From positions 124,001 through 188,000 of the forward strand of contig JAVYIG010002353.1 of NCBI GenBank assembly GCA_035222895.1: DNA of 64,000 nt, in the 5' to 3' direction. Shown piece by piece: positions 48,901-57,900 of the stretch. The notes under the pieces are model-generated. The model saw only the letters and a program-made list of their open reading frames with translations, made no database searches and had not been told where the DNA came from. Position 1 is the first letter of the stretch. Each line of letters starts with the position of its first letter. Made by a program: the position numbers and the translations under genes. Source of the stretch: Strongylocentrotus droebachiensis (taxonomy: Eukaryota > Echinodermata > Echinoidea > Camarodonta > Strongylocentrotidae).

Positions 48901-51900
48901 CTCTTTGTCGCGTCACAAGGTGGCGCTTCACGTTGCGCTTGCCGCGTGAAAGGGTGATGTCCGTCAACAGTGCACACGTCCTCAAAAAGGTGTTCAGGGG
49001 CTTACCAGCTTGGATCTTATGAACCATTGCTTCGGGCTTGATCTTCTTGGAAGTGGCCTTCTTAGTTGGCTTTTTCTGCTTCGGGGCTTTGCCAAAGGGC
49101 CGCGAAAGAACAATGACCCTTCGTTGTTTCTTTGGTGATTCCCTGTTACCCTCGGTATCCTCAGGATCGAACTGAAAGACTCCCAGATCAGGTTCACGAG
49201 AGCGTGTCTCAGATGCGTACAATGGTTTACGCACAACATCTCCTCTAATGGCACTCATATCAATAGTTGTGATAGGAGACAAATGCCTAGTTCTTGTGAA
49301 GGAGGCATCCTCTTCACTGCTTTTGTTTTGCTCAGCATCGTCACCATCATCTTTATTCTCCAACAAAGACCATCCCTCATCACCACTTTCTTCATCACTT
49401 TCGTCGACCCTCTCGATTGTCCTCTTAATAGGTGACCCAGATGTTCTTCGGATGATCATCACTCTAGGTTTGGTGTAAGGCGTAGGGGATTTCCCTTGCT
49501 CGCTGTTGACATCCTCCTCACTCTCAGGGTTACTCTCATCGACAACACGACTGTCAGGACTTTCGACATCATCCACGACGTCATCATCATCGTCCTTGTC
49601 ATCGATGTGCTTCAGGCTGCTCATGATGACGTCCATATTGACAGGGTTTGTCATGCTTGATGGTGACACTGCCTCCATTTCACTATCCTCCACCTCCTCA
49701 TCCTCCACGTCATCCTTCCCTTCCTCCATCTCTTCCTCCACCTCTCTCTCAATTTCTTTTCTCTCTGCATCCAGTCCATCACTGATGGGGCTCGATTCGA
49801 GTCTAGGGCTTGCATTGCCCCGGTGTGCATCCGCCGAGGATCTACCTCTCTCTTGTGATGAGTGATGGTCTTCAAGGTTATCCTGATCATGCCATGTCTC
49901 TGCCGACACCACAGCCTCACTCTCATCACTGGGTAAAGGGCTGGTTGTTCTTGGCCGTTTGTGTTTCCTCTTTTTCTTCTTCTTCTTCTTCTTCTTCAAT
50001 CTGTGAGCAGCCTGAACATACACATAAAGAAAGTTTCCTTGAAAGTTCTTTGTTGGGAATGGGACTCTCCACGCATTTCTTCCACATCTTTTTGCCACTT
50101 CTAGCCTGATGAGAATCCAGTTTGTCTAAGAACCAGTGTAATTTTGTTGTTCCATAAGAGATTACGAGGATGAAGATATTATTATGTATGATGTGCCAAA
50201 AGTGATTTATTAATTAGTCACACAATTGCTAAGTAAGGTATCATATAAATGAATTTTAAGTATGAATGAATTGAAGACAAATTATATGTCTTCTGAGAAT
50301 TTGTATTTGTTTACGTTATAGGGTTTTCTTGTTCGTCTACAAACATACAAAGCAAGTTAATGACACTATGTCTGGACATCCTTAACTCACATCAACAGTT
50401 AAGAGAAAAACAAAGTAGTGATTTATTATACATTATGAATAACTGATGAGCAGTGCAACACCCATTCTTTCAATTCGCTCTTGTTTCGATGATGTTTGAT
50501 GACATTTATTGCCTGAATATGATAGTCAACCACTTCAACAATACACGATTGTAAACTGAGGAATATCAGATCATGCTAGAAGATGCCTAATAACCAGGCA
50601 AATCTACAATCTCTAAATCAACAATGTCATATGCACTAATTCCTAGATCATAACTGTTTTTCACTTCCGCTATGTAGAGGATATTGAATGAATGCAAAGA
50701 GTGTATTTCATTTTCAAAAATGAAATGAATATGTGCTTTGCAATTTGCATTGACCTCTCTGGCATTAACATAAATTATAATCTAATCATTATCGATCATC
50801 GTTTTTAATTTGCAGTGCACAACAAAGATGATTTTTGCTGTTAATTACAATCAGAATGTTAATATTTTATATTATCATTAATCGGTTTTACAGGGCAGCA
50901 CTGTTTTGCTCAGTCTGGGCTCATGCATCCCTCTTCAAAACCATCAATAACGGCACTAACACATGCTTTCCAAACTAAAATTAAAGTTAATCCACACATT
51001 AGAGTAAATTCATGCCTTGCAAGTTGAAAACAAAGACTACCATCCCCTTTAAGGAAGGTGAAGGCTTCAGATAATGTTAAATTCAAACCAATAAAAAGTA
51101 AAAACAATTTTCATCTGTTAGCCCTGTACTAAACACAACTAGATTTATTTCCTTTTTCATGGTCTGATTCCGTTGTTATAGTTTTTTTTTTTTCTTCACT
51201 GATCCCTACCCTCATATGCTCTACAAATTATTACTTTGTTTGCATATATTTTATTTTGTATGATGATTGAAAAGCAAAAAAAACATGAATCTGATTGTCC
51301 CAAGAGACATTGATATGAATTCCAAAATATATGGGGCATATGTTCTATGATGATTGAAATAAACAATTTTGAAGTTTGTTTATCCCAAATCAGTCCCAAG
51401 TATGACTAGTTTCCCTCAAACACTCACTGAAACCATGTTGATAGGCTGTGGTCCTGGCAGTGGTCCTGGCTGTGGTCCTGGCTGTGGTCCTGACGCAGCC
51501 AGTTCTTTATGAGTCGCTTTGACGCACGCTCGTTCTCCCCTCAACAGCTGAAGAGCATGGCTGAGAGAAGGCTGGACAAAGCCAAAACACTCCTGCAAAA
51601 CAACAATTTTTGAAAGATACAGGTTGAATGTGAGGCAAGATACTCATAGCAACTACACTCCCACCCCGTCCTTGTCACATCCCAACAAAAATCTTATTCT
51701 GTCAAGGTAGAATGTATTTGCACATAAAATACTACTATGTCAAGCAATTCATGCTATCTTATATTTCCCTGCATGATATAAGTTCATCTTTGCATACATC
51801 AAAAATCTACCCAAGTTCTCTTTCATTTTGCTCTTCTTTTATGGCTTTTTATTTTTGCAACTTTATTTTCCTCTTCTGTCTGGCTCTTTCTCCTCCCCCC

Positions 51901-54900
51901 CCCCCCCCCCTCCCTCTCGCTCTCTCTCTCTCTCTCTCTTGCTTCCTCTCTCTTTCAAGGCTCTCCATGGGTTCCTCCTCGTGTCTTTTTAAAAATAAAT
52001 CTTACCTTCTCCTTCTCTGTCTCTTCCTCCCACAATCCCTGTGTTTCTCTATCCCTCTCTCCCTTACTTATGCTCTCTCAATCACTGCTCTCTCAATCAC
52101 TTCTCTCTCCCTCCCTCCCTCTCACCCAATCCGACCCCCCCTCCCCCCCCCCCCCCTCTTGTACCCTCTCTATTTCTTTCTTTACACCCTTCATCCTCCT
52201 ACCTGTGAACCTTTAAGACTGCCTGGTAGATTGACAATCAGTGTCCTCTTCCTGATTCCACAAACAGACCTAGCATTTGTTATGGAATAAGATAAACATT
52301 TTGTTAATCTGGGTATGAAAAAGAGAAGTCTTACAGCCCCACTTCACTAGTTTGACCAGGAGAGATTAGACCCCCTGCATGGTCACTGAGAGGTGGTTAT
52401 CTCATCAAATCAGCTCTCAATTAACATTTAGAAAAAGAGGATCATGGGGGACCAATGGTCACAGATTAGGCATTGTTTGGTATATAGAGGGCGCAAGTAG
52501 CTATAAGTAGTGCAGTGGGGCTTCAACCATTCAATATCTTTATTCGTATAATGAATAATAACATATTCAAATTTTACTGTAATGATCACTCTTGAAAATC
52601 TCTTGAAAATAGTAAAATACTATCTTTGGTCAATGAGCACAAAATCTGTATTATTATTATTGTTATGTGTATCTCGTACCATTACTTTCGCTTTGGCAGA
52701 GCTGCCATACATTGCCCTCAGGGAACTTCTCCCTACAAGGTACCTTTCTACTCTACCTGGGTCAAGAGAAACAATTTGAGATGAAATGCCTCGGTCCATG
52801 CCTATTCATAGGTGAAATCTGAACATCTCGATACAGAAGCTAATGTCATCAATTTTCTCAAGTGTCACAAAAATAAGTTTGTAGATCTTGCTTGGACAGG
52901 TGATGTTACTAATTCATTAAAATGTGACATCCAAAAACCTCAATAAGTCATTTCATATCATTAAGTCACTTAAAGGGGGTGTAACATGACGAGACTACGG
53001 ATGACGCGACAACAGTATTCATGTGCGTGCAACATACACGAGACCGGAGCGCAAGGAGAAGTTTGGTCTGTTTGGCGACACTAGCACATGCTGACCGTTA
53101 TCAAGTCTATTCGTTTACGTGCAGTTGTCCAAAAGAAGTCGTAGAAAGCGTTAACCAGTATTTGCCATGCTACATCCCCTTTAAGTGTGAAATAGGTACA
53201 TGTAAGCCTGGATACCTTGATAAGACAGCTAATGGTGTGATCTTGAGGGATCCCATAAGCATGACCAATGCCAGGCCAGGAGCTTCTTTCTCCAACACTG
53301 ACTTGGTGGCCTGCAGCAAAATAACAAATGTGTTAATGGTAAACATACATATATAAAGCAAAGATACATGAGCAACTGTGAGGAAAGAGAGATTGATATA
53401 AAAAGTTAAGAAATTTGATTTGTTATAAAAATGTATCAGTCCTTATGGTTTTCTCATTGTTTCTCTTTTTGAATTGTGCAGACAAATTGACTTTTGTCAC
53501 GAGTATTGTACAAAGTCCAACCAAAGTTCAACATTTCAACATTACAGAGTAAACATTACAAGTCATAATACATAATGATAATCTGGGATTATAGAAATCA
53601 ACTACGGTAGGCTTTAAAGTATTAAACCCATGTCATCAAATTCACTCACTGCCACACATAAAAAAAAACACATGCAGGTATTCAAACCCAAACATCTTTG
53701 AAGTATGCGTGTAAATCTGTAATACCTTCGGTAATTCATTTACCTCAGCTGAATTGTTATTCATATTTATTACTTTTTTTTTGTTTCGTCATGTAAAACA
53801 AAGGATTATGTTATTTTGTAATGGATATGTGTAAATAAATCAATTCAACTCCAAATGAACTTCATTTTTTTGCATTCACACTTAAACTAGATGGAATTCG
53901 ACTGCGCGCAGTCGAAAATGATGCCTCCGTCATAGAGCAATTTTACAAACCAAAACAGAAGAAATTTTTCGAATTCAAGTTCAATTGTAATCCATTAACA
54001 GGTTCTCAGAATATCGTGATTACAAGCAATTTCTCATATACATATATGACTCTTTGATCTTTGACCTCATGACCCTAAAATCTACTCAGTTCATTGGCTC
54101 TGCAAGATGTCCTGAGTTAAATAGTAATCCATCTGTCAGTTCTAATGAGAATGCGTTCACAAGCTATTTTTGCATACATAATGAGCCCATGACCTTTGAC
54201 CTTATGAACCAAGAATCTACTCAGTTCATTGGCTCTGCAAGTAACATACATGACCTAATTTTGGCAGGAATCCATCAATCGGTTCTTGAGATAACGCGAT
54301 CACCAGCTGTTTTTGCATACATAATGTGCGCTGTGGCCTTTGACCTTTGACCTTGTGACCCCAAAATCTAATTAGTTCATCGGCTCTGCAAGTAACATAC
54401 ATGACCTAAGTTTGGCAGCAATCTATCAATCGGTTCTTGAGATAACGCGATCACGAGCTGTTTTTGCATACATAATAAGCCCTGTGACCTTTGACCTCGT
54501 GACCCCAAAATCTAATCAGTTCATCGGCTCTGCAAGATACATACATGACCAAAGTTTGGCAGGAATCCATCAATCAGTTCTTCAGATAACGCGATCACGA
54601 GCTGTTTTTGCATACATAATGAGCCTTGTGACCTTTGACCTTTGACCTCGTGACCCCAAAATCTAATCAGTTCATTGGCTCTGCAAGATACATACATGAC
54701 CAAAGTTCTTCAGAAAACGCGATCACGAGAACGGGACGTACGTACGTACAGACGTACGGACGGACAACCCAAAAACATAATGCCTCCGGCTACTTCGTAA
54801 CGGAGGCATAAAAAACTAATCTATTTCCTTTTCCTGTTTTCCAATGATATCTGAAGCCCACACCCCTGGCTGGAATGCTCCCCGGGAGTGGAGATTTTGC

Positions 54901-57900
54901 ACACAGTGTGTGCGAGCAAGCACTGAATCCAATGACCAGGGTAATGGTATATCTGTAAAGCGCTTGTATTAAGCCCTATATACTGTAAGCGGAATATTGT
55001 TATCACGAGTCTTACCTCTGGTGTGACATCCCTATCAGCAAAGCCTGTACCACCCGTGGTCAGAATGAGATCAAGCTCCTTCACATCACTCCATTCTAAC
55101 AGAGTCTCCTGTCAAGGTTTTAATGTGATACACAAATCGAGAATGAAATAGAAGCAACTAACTATTCTACAAATCAAATTTAGGACAAGAACTATCATTG
55201 TGCTCTGGGAGAGGTTGCTGGTTTGTACATTTTTGCAGAGCAAGAGCATGCATGTTCATGATGTGTATTCACACTCATCATCAATATTAAAGGGAAATCC
55301 AACCCAAATATACAACTACTCCAAAAGAAAGCAAAAAAATCAGAGAAGCAAACTGATGAAAGTTTCAATTTAATCTTACTAAACATAATAAAGTTGTGAA
55401 TTTTTGTTTCTGTTATTTTTTTGCTTTCATTCAAATCAATTTTTTACAAGGGTTGAATTTCCTTATAAAGCTTATCACTACTAATTTACAGGAGGGATTA
55501 GACCGCCCTGCAAGGTCACTGGACAGGTGGTTATCTCATCAACTTAGCTCTCAGTTAACATAAGAAAAAGAGGATCATGGGGGACCGGTGGTCACCGATT
55601 AGGTATTGTTTAATATAGAGAGGGCGCAAGTAGCTACAAGTAGTGCAGTGGGCCTTTAAGCTATGTGATGTATCAAAGTGCAAGCTAAGGTTGCGATGAA
55701 ACATATGCATTGCTCTCTTTGCCTATTTAGCCAGTCCATTGAGGATTATTTTGTGGATATGTAAACTACTGTAAAGACAAGTTTGTTCTTATTATTTAGG
55801 CAAAATAGATACTATTCATTGATACATCACATTTTGAGGACTATTTACTTTTTTCTTCACATGCCACAGGCCTGACATGTCGTATTTACAGCAAATCTTT
55901 TTTTAACGTCCTGACAAAATTTCCTTTATTGTGCTTTATATTACCCAATTCAGGTTATGATATTTCCTTGTTCATCATCTTATTTCTTGCATTCTTATTC
56001 ATTGAAGTTGTTACTTCAAAATGTGTCATTCTTACCTTGATATATGAAATTTCATCTGGAACAATTCCTGTGGCTACAATTACACCATCAAGTCTGTGGA
56101 ATGTGATAGGAGTGACATTGCATAATAATATTAATAAATCAAATAAACATAAACCACTCAAAAAATGTTTGGAAACTCAAGTTTCATCAATTCTATCTCT
56201 TGTCATAGGATAACTATTGCTTTGTTTAGTATCATTATGTTTATTTCTCTTATAAAATGATTTTTTTTGCAGGCATGTAATGAGCAGTACATCAGAATAT
56301 TAAAGGGGCAGGGTCAAAAGTGAAAAGTAGTCAAAAGTGAAAAGTAGCAAAAAGCACTGGTAAGTGCAAAATTGTAAAGGAATGCACCACACAGCAGTTT
56401 TACACTCTTCAAAGAAAGAAGAATGCACAGCTGAACGAGGGCAGTACATTTTGCAACTTTGCACTTTTTACCTTGCCTCTTGTTTTGAAGTATTGTACAT
56501 TCCATGACTGAAAAAATATAACAAATGGGGTATCATTTTAAAGAGGAATAAACACTCTTTCTATTAATACTTTACATAGCAATGATTCTGCCATAGTAAA
56601 AGATAAATAATCAACCAAACTTGAAGGGTTTAGTAAGAATAAAAACAAACTATATGTACGCATTTTAGTTTGACAAGTGCACTATAAAAAACTTCAGTGT
56701 GGTCTTTGCTCAAAGTCTATTCTCCAATTTTGTGCAATTAATCATCTCAATATGAATCACTTTATTCCACCCTGTTGTGAAGCTATTGATTTGCTGATAG
56801 TAACAAGCCAATATTACATTCGTACTATATAATGAGAAAATTATTTATTCACTAATTTCACAACTCACTTTTTGATGGTAATTAATTTTTTTCTTCAAAA
56901 AGGATCAAACCGTACCATATCAATAATCATTATCATAACAAAAATGTAATCAAAATTATCACACACTTAAATGCTGCCATACTACACAGTTTGAAGATTA
57001 AACATACATCAATATATCAAGTGGAATTACACAGTGATTTGAAATTACAAATATAAATGTACCAGACATTACAGGCATTTCCATATAGATCTAATACACC
57101 TTTAAAAGTCTTTAAAATATCCATAAACTTTTTAACTGATTCAAGTATCAATATATTTTTATTTTGTGTCCTATGTGTGATATAATTAATCTCTCCTAAA
57201 ATACTTATGTCACTCATTATCTAGTGCAATGTAATTTGCCCAATAAGTTACCAACTGCATATTTGACTTCAGTATATCTGATAGTTCTATCAAGAATATA
57301 GCCATATAAACATGGATCAGATACAAATATAAACCGAGGAAACAATGTTGTCTGTACCAACTTTTGTTCAGTTTTCATTACTTAGTAACATGTGGGACAG
57401 TAAATAACCAAATATCTCAAACCTTCCTAAATAGGAAATAAATACATGAATCTACTATTAATGTGTAACTGTAATGTATGTGATCAAAAATTTAAAAATG
57501 CAACCAATTTTAGTACCTTAAAGGTAATACAAAGTTTTGGTATGGGGTCATGAATTTGGTTCAAATGAACATATTGGAAGCATATGCGACCCTACAATAT
57601 TCTGTGATCGTCGTCGCGGTCGAAATCGAGTCTTAAGTTAATAATAATCACTTTATGGTGTATAGCTCCCTCTCAAGGTCAAGATATTAGTTAAGCTATA
57701 AAACAATATTTCTTGACTAAAATCGACTGATTAGCTATTCCCGTTCGCAAATTATATACCACAACTACATATTCCGAGATTTTCATGGTCGCATCTACCA
57801 TAGTACGGCCGTAGGAGCCATTTGAAATTTATCCAAATTTACCGGGAGCACCAGTAAATCTTTATATTCAATTTTTCTCAAAAGCAGAAGTGTTTCAGGG

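Noticed and set aside
49248..50109. Plus-strand Ser/Thr-rich frames
   Set aside because: Antisense shadows of the acidic nested exon.
51712..52290. 192-codon plus-strand frame
   Set aside because: Pyrimidine-rich low complexity, and it overlaps gephyrin exon 6 on the other strand.
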